Assembly: GCA_020063625.1 (NCBI GenBank) | Contig: JAICDD010000001.1 | Location: forward strand, 1 to 64,000 | Source: Fusobacteriales bacterium | Lineage (GTDB): Bacteria > Fusobacteriota > Fusobacteriia > Fusobacteriales > Fusobacteriaceae | DNA length: 64,000 bases | Direction of reading: 5' to 3' | Shown here: positions 51,675-61,512 of the stretch, one piece after another | How the letters are laid out: the number at the start of each line of letters is the position of its first letter | How positions within the stretch are numbered: the first letter of the stretch is position 1 | Position numbers and translations under genes: made by a program | Notes under the pieces: generated by a model | The model's input: the letters and a program-made list of their open reading frames with translations, nothing else | The model's database searches: none | What the model was told of the DNA's origin: nothing

Positions 51675-53077
51675 TTATGATAATTTTTTTATAAAAAGTT
51701 CTGTTACAAGTTGTGGATTTGCTTTTCCTTTTGTTGCTTTCATTACTTGTCCCATAAGCCCTTTTAATACTCTAGGTTTTCTTCCTTCATCAGCGGCTTT
51801 ATAATCTTCTACCATTTTAGGATTATTTGCTATTACTTCATCTACTATTTTTTCTATCTCTCCAGTATCACTTACTTGTACAAGCCCTTCAGCTTTTACT
51901 ATCTCTTCTGGGTCTCTATTATCTGTTAATTTCATTTCAAATACTTTTTTAGCTATTTTGCTAGATATAGTTCCAGCATCAATTAATTTAATAATTTTTG
52001 CTAAATCTTCTGCATTAATAACAAAATCTATTATCTCTTTATTTTCTTCTTTTAATACTCTTAATACTTCTGTTATTATCCAGTTAGCACTTGATTTTGG
52101 ATTATTACTATATTTTGCTACTTGTTCAAAATAATCTTTAATTGATATTCTTTTACAAATCTTTTTACTTTATCTACTTTTGATTCTGGCATTTCTGCTT
52201 TTAATCTTTCTAATCTCTCATTAGTTATAATTACTTTTACTAAATCAGGCTCTGGAAAATATCTATAATCATTAGCTTCTTCTTTACTTCTCATTACTCT
52301 TGTTACTCCATTAGCTTCATCCCAAAGTAAAGTTTCTTGTTCTACTACTCCACCATTTTCAAGTAACTCTATCTGTCTTCCTATTTCATATTCAATAGCT
52401 TTTGCTACTGCTTTAAAAGAGTTTAAATTTTTAGTTTCTGTTCTTGTACCAAATTTTTCACTTCCTTTTTCTCTTACTGATACATTTGCATCACATCTAA
52501 GAGAACCAAGTTCCATACTCACATCACTTATTCCAGTATATTTTATCGCTGTTTTAAGTGTGTTTAAATATTCGTATGCTTCTTCTGGTGTTCTTATATC
52601 TGGTTCTGATACTATTTCAATTAAAGGCATTGATGCTCTATTAAAATTTACAAATGATTCATTTGTTGTATGAATAGATTTCCCAGCATCTTCTTCAATA
52701 TGAATTCTTGTTATTCCTATTCTCTTTTCTCTACCAGAATTTAATTTTATATCTAAATATCCATTTTCAGCATATGGTTTATCAAATTGAGTTATTTGAT
52801 AATTTTTAGGTGTATCTGGATAAAAATAATTTTTTCTATCAAATTTACTTTCTTCATTTATATGACAATTTAAAGCAAGTCCAGCTTTTATTGCATAATC
52901 TAATACTTTTTCATTTAATTTTGGTAATACTCCAGGATGTCCAAGACATATTGGACATACATGTGTATTTGGTTCTGCACTATCATAATCAGTGCTACAT
53001 CCACACCATACTTTTGTCCCTGTTTTCAATTGACAATGTACTTCTAATCCTATTACGGCTTCCCATTCTCTTGCCAT
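51675..53077 (-). pseudogene. gatB: Aspartyl/glutamyl-tRNA amidotransferase subunit B, out-of-frame lesion
   Basis: GatB selects mischarged Glu-tRNAGln / Asp-tRNAAsn for amidation. The first 313 or so residues are normal ([20 protein letters not shown], then [19 protein letters not shown]) and reach VKEYQL. The frame then breaks and stops at 52118. The rest is in another frame: [20 protein letters not shown] and onward through the YqeY-like tail to 51675. Family members have about 12-15 extra residues between these points (YDA..LT..), so a small out-of-frame deletion near 52137-52144 is more likely than a one-base slip. GatB is normally essential, so sequence error must be considered. Confidence 0.88.
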
Positions 53078-53094
53078 TTATATTAAACCTCCTA

Positions 53095-54555
53095 TTAAAT
53101 ATTCTCTGGTAATTCTATTTTGTAAGCTCTTTTTTCAAAATTATTTGCTACTTTTAATAAAGTAGTTTCGTCAAAATGTTTTCCTAATAATTGCATTCCA
53201 ATAGGTAATCCATTTTTATTTTTACCTGCTGGTACTACAATACCAGGAATTCCAGCTAAATTAGCTGATATTGTAAAGACATCTTCTAAATACATCTCAA
53301 CTGGTGATTTTTCATCTGTTAACTTAAATGCAGTATTTGGAGTAGCTGGAGTAAGAATTACATCTACATTTTCAAATGCTTTATCAAAATCATTTTTTAT
53401 TAATCTTCTTACTTTTTGAGCTTGTTTATAATATGCATCATAATATCCAGCACTAAGAACATACGTTCCTATCATAATTCTTCTTTTTACTTCATCTCCA
53501 AATCCTTCACTTCTAGTTTTTATATAAAGGTCTTTTATATCTTTATAATTTTCTGCTCTATACCCGTATCTAATTCCATCAAATCTAGCAAGATTTGAAC
53601 TAGCTTCAGCTGGTGCAATTATATAATATGTTGATGGAGCATACTCTGTATGTGGAAGTGATATTTCTACTATCTCAGCTCCCATTTTTTTATATTCTTC
53701 TATAGCATTTTTTATTGTTTCTTTTACTTCATCATCCATTCCATCTATAAAATATTCTTTTGGAATTCCTATTTTTAATCCTTTTATATCATCATTTAAA
53801 TTTTTTGTATAATCTGGAGTTTCTATGTTCATTGATGTACTATCCATTTCATCATATTTAGCTATTACATTCATAAACATAGCTACATCTTCTACTGATT
53901 TACCAAAAGGCCCTATCTGGTCAAGTGATGAACCAAATGCTATAAGTCCATATCTTGATACTCTACCATAAGTTGGTTTTAGTCCTACAACTCCACAAAA
54001 TGCTGCTGGTTGTCTTATACTTCCTCCTGTATCACTTCCTAGAGTAAGTATTGCTTCTTGTGCTGCTATTGCTGTAGCAGAACCTCCTGATGACCCTCCT
54101 GGTACTCTATCTAAATCCCATGGATTTTTAGTTTCTTTTACATATGATGTTTTTGTAGTAGAACCCATTGCAAATTCATCCATATTTGTTTTACCTATTA
54201 AAATCATACCCTCTTCTTTAATTAATTTAACAACTGTTGCATCATAAATTCCTTTATAATTTGATAATATTTTAGAAGAAGCAGTAGTTGGTTCTTCATC
54301 ACTTACCATATTATCTTTTATTGCTACTGGTATTCCTTCAAGTGGTTTTAATTCAATACCTTTTTCTATTTTTTCATCTACTTTTTTAGCTTGTTCTAAT
54401 GCTTTTTCTTTATCTAAATAAACAAAACTTCCTACTTTTTCTTCTACTTCATCTATTCTTTCAAAAATACTATTTACTATATCAACAGCTTTTATCTTTT
54501 TTTCTCTTAAAAGTTTAGAAAGCTCTTTAGCTGTTAAACTATATAATTTCTCCAT
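53095..54555 (-). CDS. gatA: Aspartyl/glutamyl-tRNA amidotransferase subunit A
   Basis: GatA is the glutaminase of the GatCAB complex and supplies ammonia for tRNA-dependent Gln/Asn formation. The 486-residue amidase has the Ser-cisSer-Lys triad K80 (VAIKDN), S155 (PGGSSGGSA) and S179 (GSDTGGSIRQPA). Length is standard. It ends 17 bases before gatB, but gatC lies 2.2 kb away, separated by two envelope genes. Confidence 0.97.
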   Translation of the reverse strand: MEKLYSLTAKELSKLLREKKIKAVDIVNSIFERIDEVEEKVGSFVYLDKEKALEQAKKVDEKIEKGIELKPLEGIPVAIKDNMVSDEEPTTASSKILSNYKGIYDATVVKLIKEEGMILIGKTNMDEFAMGSTTKTSYVKETKNPWDLDRVPGGSSGGSATAIAAQEAILTLGSDTGGSIRQPAAFCGVVGLKPTYGRVSRYGLIAFGSSLDQIGPFGKSVEDVAMFMNVIAKYDEMDSTSMNIETPDYTKNLNDDIKGLKIGIPKEYFIDGMDDEVKETIKNAIEEYKKMGAEIVEISLPHTEYAPSTYYIIAPAEASSNLARFDGIRYGYRAENYKDIKDLYIKTRSEGFGDEVKRRIMIGTYVLSAGYYDAYYKQAQKVRRLIKNDFDKAFENVDVILTPATPNTAFKLTDEKSPVEMYLEDVFTISANLAGIPGIVVPAGKNKNGLPIGMQLLGKHFDETTLLKVANNFEKRAYKIELPENI

Positions 54556-54579
54556 TTTTCCTCCCTATACATTTTTTCT

Positions 54580-55284
54580 TTATTTTCTCTCGTTTTCATA
54601 TCTCATTTTAACTTTATTTGCTTCATATATTGTTTTTGCTACTATTATTCCTAAATAGGCTCCCATTATTACATCACTTAACCAATGTTTTCCCTCATAT
54701 ATTCTAAATAATCCTATTAAAATAGCAATTATTATAGATAAAATTCTTATTATTTTATTTTTATAAAAATAAAAATATATAAAACATACAGAAAAACCTG
54801 TAATTGTATGTCCTGAAGGAAAACTTAAATTTGTATAATGAAATATTTTATTAAATTTAAAAAAATTTAATTCATTAAAACTAACAAATGGTCTTTCTCT
54901 AAGTACAATATTTTTTATTAGTTGTACTAGTATTCCTGAATATAAATTACTTGCAAGAGCTAATATAGATACTTTTGATAAATTTTTATTATATTTAATT
55001 CCTATAAAATACATTATTATTACTGGAATTGAAATAACATCTGCTTTACCTAGATTTTGAAAAAAATCTGCAATTTTTCCTAGTTCAACATTATTATATT
55101 TTTTCCAAAATATCATTCCGATTCTTTTATCTAATAAAAATATAGATATTATTACAAAAACTATTATAATATATGTTATTTTATTTTTAACAAGATTATT
55201 TAAAAATTGTTTTGTAATTTTTAAATATCCCTCTTTAAAAATTTTATAAATAAAATACACTAGTAAAATATAAACTAATATCAT
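54580..55284 (-). CDS. PAP2-family membrane phosphatase
   Basis: The 234-residue protein has about six membrane helices and the three acid-phosphatase motifs: KNIVLRERPF, LSFPSGHTITGF, and RIYEGKHWLSDVIMGA. Such enzymes dephosphorylate undecaprenyl pyrophosphate or phosphatidic acid/PGP at the membrane. Its start overlaps the GT39 stop, so recycling of the polyprenyl carrier used by the neighbouring glycosyltransferases is the likely job. Confidence 0.9.
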   Translation of the reverse strand: MILVYILLVYFIYKIFKEGYLKITKQFLNNLVKNKITYIIIVFVIISIFLLDKRIGMIFWKKYNNVELGKIADFFQNLGKADVISIPVIIMYFIGIKYNKNLSKVSILALASNLYSGILVQLIKNIVLRERPFVSFNELNFFKFNKIFHYTNLSFPSGHTITGFSVCFIYFYFYKNKIIRILSIIIAILIGLFRIYEGKHWLSDVIMGAYLGIIVAKTIYEANKVKMRYENERK

Positions 55285-56708
55285 TTTAGCCCCTTATAGT
55301 TATAACATTTATAAATATAAAATGTTCTATACACTTTGTTTTTTCTTTTTATATCTACTGTCTTTACAAGTTCTACTTTATCAAAATTATAAATTTTTTC
55401 TGGGTTATCATTATAAAAACTATGTGCTACAAATATTCCATTTTTACCAATAATATCTTTTTCATCTTGTAAAAAATCAAACTGTTCTATTCTTCCATTT
55501 AAAGAATATACATAATCTTTATTTGGTAAATAGAAATAAAGCTGTGAAGCAGTTTGATATCTAGAACCAAATACAAACCAATTATTTTTATCTGTATACA
55601 TATTTTCTACTACTTTTCCCACTTTATTCCATCCATACATATCAGTGCTTATATCATCTTTTGGTGGTATCGGTAGTATAGGATATATTAGATGTATATA
55701 TACTACTAAAGTTAATCCTACAGCTATTTTCCACCCTATATTAAAACTTTTTTTAGACAAATCAACACTATGTACATATACTATTAAAAGTGGAATATAT
55801 GCAGTAGCTAGCCAGTGTACTTTTGATGGATTTGAAAAAGAACTAATTGTAAATATAGCTACTAAAGGTAATGCATAAAAAACTAATAATTTTATATATT
55901 TTTTATTGAAATTTTTTATACTTTCTTTAAATAATCCTATAAAAATAACTGGTGATACTATTGCCATTTGTCCAAAGAAAAATTGTGAAAACAAATATGG
56001 TCTAAATTTATATACTTTTTTCTGTCTTTCAACTAGATGAAATGAAAATGATATAAAATCATGTTGAATATTCCATATTATTACTGGTAAAAAAAGTAGT
56101 AAAGACAAAACAAACCCTAAATACACTTCTTTTTTTGTAAACCAAAATCTTTCTTCTTTATCAAATATCAAATAAAAAAATATTGCTGGATATACCATAA
56201 ACATATTGTATTTACTTAAAAGTCCTAATCCTACTACTATTCCTAATAAATACCAATATTTTTCTTTTTTTTCTTTTATTATTTTAATAAAAATATATAA
56301 ACTAAGTGTATAAAAAATAAGTAATGGAGTATCTGGTAAGCTCATTATTCCAGCAAGTGCAAATAATGGAATTATATTAAATAATACTACACTCCAAAAA
56401 GCTCTATTTTTATCATTAAAAAGATATATACTTATTTTATATATTAATACAGATACTATTACTATACCTATATTTGCAGGTAATCTCATTGAAAAATTAT
56501 TACTACCAAATATTGATGTAAAAATTTTTATAAAATACGCTATCATTGGTGGATGGTCATAATAACTTATTCCTAAATGATTTGACCACATCCAATAATA
56601 TGCTTCATCATCTGTTAAGTTTAATACTGTTCCCCAAATTAATCTAATTATAAAAAATAGTAATAAAACTATTAATACTTTATTTTTTTTTAATGTTTTT
56701 TCAAACAT
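55281..56708 (-). CDS. GT39/ArnT-like membrane glycosyltransferase (copy 1)
   Basis: The protein of about 475 residues has some ten or more membrane helices. It has the GT-C signature at the first loop (LTDDEAYYWMWSNHLGISY, then YDHPPMIAYF) with the catalytic Asp/Glu. A small C-terminal periplasmic region follows. It should transfer a sugar from a polyprenyl phosphate to LPS, lipid or protein outside the inner membrane. ATG 56708 (AAGGAG upstream) is used rather than 56732, which lies inside gatC. It resembles the copy at 57642-59084. Confidence 0.9.
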   Translation of the reverse strand: MFEKTLKKNKVLIVLLLFFIIRLIWGTVLNLTDDEAYYWMWSNHLGISYYDHPPMIAYFIKIFTSIFGSNNFSMRLPANIGIVIVSVLIYKISIYLFNDKNRAFWSVVLFNIIPLFALAGIMSLPDTPLLIFYTLSLYIFIKIIKEKKEKYWYLLGIVVGLGLLSKYNMFMVYPAIFFYLIFDKEERFWFTKKEVYLGFVLSLLLFLPVIIWNIQHDFISFSFHLVERQKKVYKFRPYLFSQFFFGQMAIVSPVIFIGLFKESIKNFNKKYIKLLVFYALPLVAIFTISSFSNPSKVHWLATAYIPLLIVYVHSVDLSKKSFNIGWKIAVGLTLVVYIHLIYPILPIPPKDDISTDMYGWNKVGKVVENMYTDKNNWFVFGSRYQTASQLYFYLPNKDYVYSLNGRIEQFDFLQDEKDIIGKNGIFVAHSFYNDNPEKIYNFDKVELVKTVDIKRKNKVYRTFYIYKCYNYKGLK

Positions 56709-56718
56709 ATTATTCTCC

Positions 56719-57012
56719 TTAATTTTCTCCAACTATTTTAGGTACTACAAATGCTCCTTCTAATGATTCAGATGCATTTTCTAAAGCTTTTTCATTTGAT
56801 ATAGATTCTACTATTTTATCATCTCTAAATACATTATATATATCATTTATTTGTGCAAGTGGTTCTACTCCTTCTGTATTTACCTCTGATAATTTTTCTA
56901 CAAATTTTAAAATATCATTTAAATCATGTTGAAATCTTTCAATATCTTTTTCTTCAAATTCTAACATTGACAATTTTGCTATTTTTAGTACTTCTTCTTT
57001 TGATAATGCCAT
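56719..57012 (-). CDS. gatC: Aspartyl/glutamyl-tRNA amidotransferase subunit C
   Basis: GatC stabilises the GatA-GatB interface. The 97-residue protein starts MALSKEEVLKIAKLSMLEFE. It has the conserved FVEKLSEVNTEGVEPLAQ and VFRDDKI segments, ending VVPKIVGEN. An AAGGAGG ribosome site precedes it. It sits between a HAD phosphatase gene and a GT39 gene rather than next to gatA. Confidence 0.95.
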   Translation of the reverse strand: MALSKEEVLKIAKLSMLEFEEKDIERFQHDLNDILKFVEKLSEVNTEGVEPLAQINDIYNVFRDDKIVESISNEKALENASESLEGAFVVPKIVGEN

Positions 57013-57025
57013 TTTTAATTCCTCC

Positions 57026-57673
57026 TTAAATTCTCTCTTTTTTTAATATTTCTATTATATCTTTAAAATTATTATATTTAAAATGTTTTATATTGTTTTC
57101 ATCACAATATTTTTCTAAATTATGACCTATTTTAGCAAATACATAATCAGCAGATGATACACACAAGATATCAGAACTCCCATCTCCAATAAATATAACT
57201 TTTTCATACTCTTTTTTATATTTTTCAACTATACTTCTTTTACATATTCCTTCAAATGCTTCATTTACATCATGTGGAAATGTCACTTTTATTCCATCAT
57301 TTGTAAAATTTACTTTATTTGAATAAATATGTTCAATTGGTATATCTATTTTATTTTTTTCAAAATTTGGTAATATATTTTCATAAGCCCCTGCACTAAC
57401 CACTCTTATATTATAGTTAATATAATCTAAAAAATCTTTAAAATATGGGTCTATTTCTACATTTTTAACTACATTTTTTTTATATTCTTCTTCATCAATA
57501 TCAAGACTTTCTACAAGCCCTTTTATATAGTCTCTTACTCTTAATTTTCCTTCTTTAAACTTTCTTTGATATTCATATACAAGCTCTTTATTATATTGTT
57601 TTAACAACTCATCTGTACTATCATTTAAAGTTATCGTTTTATCAAAATCCACTAAAAAGATTTTTTCTTTCAT
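57026..57673 (-). CDS. HAD-superfamily phosphatase (MtnX/SerB-like)
   Basis: The protein of about 215 residues has HAD motif I LVDFDKTITLND, motif II VVSAGAYENIL, a conserved Lys and motif IV VIFIGDGSSDILC. The fold with a small cap resembles MtnX and phosphoserine phosphatase; the substrate is unknown. ATG 57673 is chosen because GAGGAG lies before it. The longer reading from 57712 lies inside the GT39 gene. Confidence 0.85.
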   Translation of the reverse strand: MKEKIFLVDFDKTITLNDSTDELLKQYNKELVYEYQRKFKEGKLRVRDYIKGLVESLDIDEEEYKKNVVKNVEIDPYFKDFLDYINYNIRVVSAGAYENILPNFEKNKIDIPIEHIYSNKVNFTNDGIKVTFPHDVNEAFEGICKRSIVEKYKKEYEKVIFIGDGSSDILCVSSADYVFAKIGHNLEKYCDENNIKHFKYNNFKDIIEILKKERI

Positions 57674-59084
57674 TAAAACTCTCCTCTTTTTCATTAATAC
57701 ATTCATACACAAAATACTCTATTTTTATTAAATTATTTCTATAATTTAATTTTTGTAATAATTTTACTTTATCAAATCTTTTTTCTAAATTATCTTTAAA
57801 ATTTGTTTTCCCTATATAGATAGCTTTATTTATAGGATTTCTTAACTCTGTTTTCCATAAATCATATTGCGAAAACCTTGTACTATCTAAAACATAAGTT
57901 TTTTTAGGCATATTTAAATAATATGCTATTTCAGACCCATGATAAGAATCTATTAATAAATATTCATATTTGTTTAAATTAATTTTTTTATCTAAACCTT
58001 TATATACAGTGTCAAATCCTTTTAATCTATATTGTAATATTTTTATAGGTTTAGGTAAAAAGGGTACAAATTCTGGAGTTTTAATTAATCCAACTACAAT
58101 AATTGTAAATATTATTGCTCCTTTTAAAGTTTTTTTCAAATTATATTTTGAATAAAAATAAGCTAATAATATTGCTCCACTTATATAAGCTGGTGCTGTC
58201 CAATTTGCTTCTGATTTTTTATATAGAGCATTATAAGCAAAAAATACAAATACAAATATAAAGTTTATAAAAAAATATCTAAGTCTTTTATTTTGCCAAA
58301 TATTTTTAAAATATTTAATTACAAAATAAAATAAAGTTACAAAATATACAGGATGAAAGACTAAAATTTGTCCTCCAATAAATTCTAAAAATTTATCAAA
58401 ACGAATGATTTTTTTACTAGCTACACCATGATTAAATTGAAATCCAAATGATATAAAATCATTTTTATAATTCCAATAAATAACTGGCAATGATACTATT
58501 ATTCCTAGAATTATAGCTAAATAAAAATCTTTTTTCAAAAATATTTTTCTATACTGTTTATCACTTAAAAGAAATATTAATATTATTATAGCTATTAATA
58601 CTGCTGTATATTTCGATAAAAATGCGCATCCCATAAAAATAGAGGATAAATATATTCCTCTTTTTTTATTTTCAAAAATATATTCATATGCAAAATATAG
58701 TGATAAACTCCAAAATAATATAAGTGGTGAATCTGGTGTAATTAACATAAATCCACCTTGTACTATTATTGTAGATAAAAATATATATAAACTATACTTT
58801 GCTACTTTTTCATCAAATGCTTTTTTAGCAAGTAAATAAATAATATATGCTGATAAAGTCATACTAAATAGTGCTGGTAACCTAATAAAAAATTTATTAT
58901 CACTAAAAAGTGTAAATGTTTTTATAAAATACGCTACCATAGGTGGATGGTCAAAATATGATAATTGTAATCTTTTAGACCATACCCAATAATAAAGTTC
59001 ATCACTATAAAAAGGCCATAATATATTAAAAATAATATTTATTAATACTACAAAAGAAAACACTCTTTTAGTTTTAGTATCCAT
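57642..59084 (-). CDS. GT39/ArnT-like membrane glycosyltransferase (copy 2)
   Basis: The protein of about 480 residues has multiple membrane helices and the same GT-C loop pattern as copy 1 (SDELYYWVWSKRLQLSY, then FDHPPMVAYF). The C-terminal part is a short soluble domain. ATG 59084 follows AAAGGTG; its upstream neighbour is the polyprenyl-phosphate sugar synthase, and its 3' end overlaps the HAD gene by 32 bases. Likely acceptor is an envelope glycan or lipid. Confidence 0.9.
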   Translation of the reverse strand: MDTKTKRVFSFVVLINIIFNILWPFYSDELYYWVWSKRLQLSYFDHPPMVAYFIKTFTLFSDNKFFIRLPALFSMTLSAYIIYLLAKKAFDEKVAKYSLYIFLSTIIVQGGFMLITPDSPLILFWSLSLYFAYEYIFENKKRGIYLSSIFMGCAFLSKYTAVLIAIIILIFLLSDKQYRKIFLKKDFYLAIILGIIVSLPVIYWNYKNDFISFGFQFNHGVASKKIIRFDKFLEFIGGQILVFHPVYFVTLFYFVIKYFKNIWQNKRLRYFFINFIFVFVFFAYNALYKKSEANWTAPAYISGAILLAYFYSKYNLKKTLKGAIIFTIIVVGLIKTPEFVPFLPKPIKILQYRLKGFDTVYKGLDKKINLNKYEYLLIDSYHGSEIAYYLNMPKKTYVLDSTRFSQYDLWKTELRNPINKAIYIGKTNFKDNLEKRFDKVKLLQKLNYRNNLIKIEYFVYECINEKEESFNERKNLFSGF

Positions 59085-59085
59085 A

Positions 59086-59814
59086 TTATTCACCTTTTAA
59101 TCTATTTTTGTTAAATCTCATCCAAATCACTTTCAATACAGCTTCTAAAAATATTTTTTTAGACATTTTAGATTTTCCAAGTGTTCTATCTTCAAATATA
59201 ATAGGAGTTTCTTTTATTCTCATTCCTTTTAACCATACTTTATAATTTAACTCTACTTGAAATGAATATCCATTAGATATAATTTTATCTAAATCTATTT
59301 TTTCAAGTGTTTCTCTTCTAAAACATTTAAATCCACCTGTAAAATCATTTATTTTAGCGCCTAAAATAATTCTAGAATAAAGACTTCCTCCTCTACTGAT
59401 GAATTTTCTTATAATTCCCCAATTTTTTACTCCTCCACCTTTTACATATCTACTTCCTATTACAAGGTCATAGTTTTCTATCTCTCTTAAAAAATCTGGA
59501 ATATATTTAGGATTATGTGAAAAATCAGCATCCATTTCAAAAATATAATCATATTTTCTTTCTAACGCCCATTTAAATCCTGCTATATATGCTGTTCCTA
59601 GTCCTAATTTCCCTTCTCTTTTCATTAAAAAGAGTTTATTTTTGTACTTCTCTTTCATTAATCTTTCTATTATTTCATAAGTTTTATCTGGTGAATTATC
59701 ATCTACAATTAATATATTCAAATCACTTTTTACTGAATATATTAATTCTAATAATTTTTCAATATTTTCACTTTCATTATAAGTAGGTATAATTATTAAT
59801 GTTTTTTTACTCAT
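59086..59814 (-). CDS. Polyprenol-phosphate glycosyltransferase, GT2 (DPM1/GtrB-like)
   Basis: The 242-residue GT-A enzyme has IIIPTYNESENIEKLLELI at the start, the DDNSPD motif, the DXD-like EMDADFSHNP, and RGGSLYSRIILG near the C-terminus. There are no C-terminal membrane helices. It resembles dolichyl-phosphate mannose synthase and would charge a polyprenyl phosphate with a sugar for the GT39 enzymes downstream. It overlaps gtrA by 8 bases. Confidence 0.92.
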   Translation of the reverse strand: MSKKTLIIIPTYNESENIEKLLELIYSVKSDLNILIVDDNSPDKTYEIIERLMKEKYKNKLFLMKREGKLGLGTAYIAGFKWALERKYDYIFEMDADFSHNPKYIPDFLREIENYDLVIGSRYVKGGGVKNWGIIRKFISRGGSLYSRIILGAKINDFTGGFKCFRRETLEKIDLDKIISNGYSFQVELNYKVWLKGMRIKETPIIFEDRTLGKSKMSKKIFLEAVLKVIWMRFNKNRLKGE

Positions 59815-60253
59815 CTACTTCTCCTTCTATTTTTTTATCTTTAAATGTTATAAAATAATTTCCTAAAAAATTAAAAATTGTCGCAATTCCTATTGCAAAT
59901 AATTGTGCTAAAACTTTTACAAATTTTAAATTTTCTTTTAAGAAATTTACATTAGAAAATACTCTTATAAAAATTTCTAAAAAGATTAAATTTATTACAA
60001 AATTTACTAAACTTATAACCATAAAATTTATATATTTTTCTTTAATTGTTTTATTTGTTGCTTTATCTTTAAAAGTCCATAAAAAATTCCAAATAAAATT
60101 ATTTGTAACTGCAAATAAAAATGAAATAGTTGCTGCTAAAACAGAACTTTTCATATCAAAAACATAAGTAAGTGTAGAAAATACTAGTAAATTAACTACT
60201 ACTCCACTAGCTCCTACTATTCCAAATTTCAAAAACATTCTTATTATTTCCAT
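59807..60253 (-). CDS. GtrA family flippase-like membrane protein
   Basis: The 148-residue protein has four membrane helices and the GtrA pattern (FGIVGASGVVVNLLVF, FAVTNNFIWNFLWTFKD, FNFLGNYFITFKD). GtrA proteins help move polyprenyl-phosphate sugars across the inner membrane. Together with the GT2 and GT39 genes downstream it forms a GtrA-GtrB-GtrC-like module. Confidence 0.9.
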   Translation of the reverse strand: MEIIRMFLKFGIVGASGVVVNLLVFSTLTYVFDMKSSVLAATISFLFAVTNNFIWNFLWTFKDKATNKTIKEKYINFMVISLVNFVINLIFLEIFIRVFSNVNFLKENLKFVKVLAQLFAIGIATIFNFLGNYFITFKDKKIEGEVDE

Positions 60254-60260
60254 AATCCTC

Positions 60261-60959
60261 CTAAAGATTTTTTAAATAATTTAACTCTTTTTTAGTTAAT
60301 TTTTTATAATCACCTATTTTTAAATCACCTAAATCAATTTCTCCTATTTTTACTCTTTTTAAATAAATTACTCTACTCTCTACTGCTTTTATCATTCTTC
60401 TAATCTGTCTATTTCTTCCTTCTCTTATTGCTATATAAAAACTTGTTTTATCATTTTTATATTCAATATTTTCAATTATTGCTGGTAATGTTTTACCATC
60501 CTCTAATTCTATTCCCTCTTTTAATTTTTTTATATCAAACTTTGATAATTTTCCTTTAGCTATTACAAAATATTTTTTATATATTTCACTTTTAGGATGC
60601 ATTACCTTATTAAAAATTTCACCGTCATTAGTAAGTAATAAAAGTCCTTCAGTATCTAAATCAAGCCTTCCAATAGGAAAAATTCTCTTATCTGTTTTTA
60701 TAAGTTCCACTACTGTTTTTTCTCTTTTATCTTTTACTGCTGATAAATATCCCTTTGGTTTATTTAATTTATAATATACTTTTTCTTCTATTTCTAATTT
60801 TATTTTTTCCCCATCTATTTCTATTATATCATTATTATCTACTTTCAAACCTGGCTCAGGAATTTTTCCATTTACTTTAATTCTATTTTCTAATATCATT
60901 TTATCTATTTCTCTTCTAGAGCCTATACCAATACTTGCCAAGAATTTATTAATTCTCAC
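60261..60959 (-). CDS. rluB: 23S rRNA pseudouridine synthase, RsuA/RluB family
   Basis: The enzyme converts a uridine in rRNA to pseudouridine. The protein of about 232 residues has an N-terminal S4 domain (RINKFLASIGIGSRREIDKMI) and the catalytic stretch PIGRLDLDTEGLLLLTNDG with the active Asp. The C-terminal signature is IREGRNRQIRRMIKAV. GTG 60959 is chosen because family proteins start there and GGAG lies just upstream; it overlaps the scpB end. RluB versus RluE/RsuA cannot be separated with certainty. Confidence 0.9.
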   Translation of the reverse strand: MRINKFLASIGIGSRREIDKMILENRIKVNGKIPEPGLKVDNNDIIEIDGEKIKLEIEEKVYYKLNKPKGYLSAVKDKREKTVVELIKTDKRIFPIGRLDLDTEGLLLLTNDGEIFNKVMHPKSEIYKKYFVIAKGKLSKFDIKKLKEGIELEDGKTLPAIIENIEYKNDKTSFYIAIREGRNRQIRRMIKAVESRVIYLKRVKIGEIDLGDLKIGDYKKLTKKELNYLKNL

Positions 60960-61512
60960 TTTCTCCAATCTCTTCACCAACTTCATCATTTTTATTTTCT
61001 TTTATCTTTTCTCTTATCTCTTTATAGTTAGGTAATTCTTCTAAAGAATTTATATTTAAATACGCACAAAAATCTTCTGTTACTTCATATAAATTTGGAT
61101 TCCCTACTTTTTCAGCTTTTCCTACTACCTTAACCAATTTTTTTTCATGTAATGAAGATACTACTCCATCTACATTTACTCCTCTTATTTTTTCTATTTC
61201 ACTTTTAGTTATAGGTCCATTATATGCAATAATAGTAAGAGTTTCAAAAGCTGCTCTACTTAATTTTTTAGGTTTTACTTCTGGATTAAAATATCTATAA
61301 ATTGCCTCTCCACAACTTGGGTTTGTTACTAATGATACTTTCTCATTTTCTATTTTTACATTAATTCCACTATCTTTTTTTAATTCTTTTAATTGAAATA
61401 AAAGTCTTTTCATATCTTCTATATCTAATTCAAAAAAATTAGCAAGCTCTTTTATAGATATATCTTTTGCTTTTAAAAAAAGTATAGCTTCTAATTCATT
61501 TAGTATCTGCAT
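60949..61512 (-). CDS. scpB: Segregation and condensation protein B
   Basis: ScpB is the winged-helix partner of ScpA and Smc in chromosome condensation. The protein of about 187 residues has LNELEAILFLKAKDISIKELA at the start. The conserved LSRAAFETLTIIAYNGPITKSEIEKIRGVN stretch and LYEVTEDF follow. ATG 61512 has AGGTGAG upstream. No scpA is adjacent; the preceding gene is an unrelated secreted protein. Confidence 0.94.
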   Translation of the reverse strand: MQILNELEAILFLKAKDISIKELANFFELDIEDMKRLLFQLKELKKDSGINVKIENEKVSLVTNPSCGEAIYRYFNPEVKPKKLSRAAFETLTIIAYNGPITKSEIEKIRGVNVDGVVSSLHEKKLVKVVGKAEKVGNPNLYEVTEDFCAYLNINSLEELPNYKEIREKIKENKNDEVGEEIGESEN

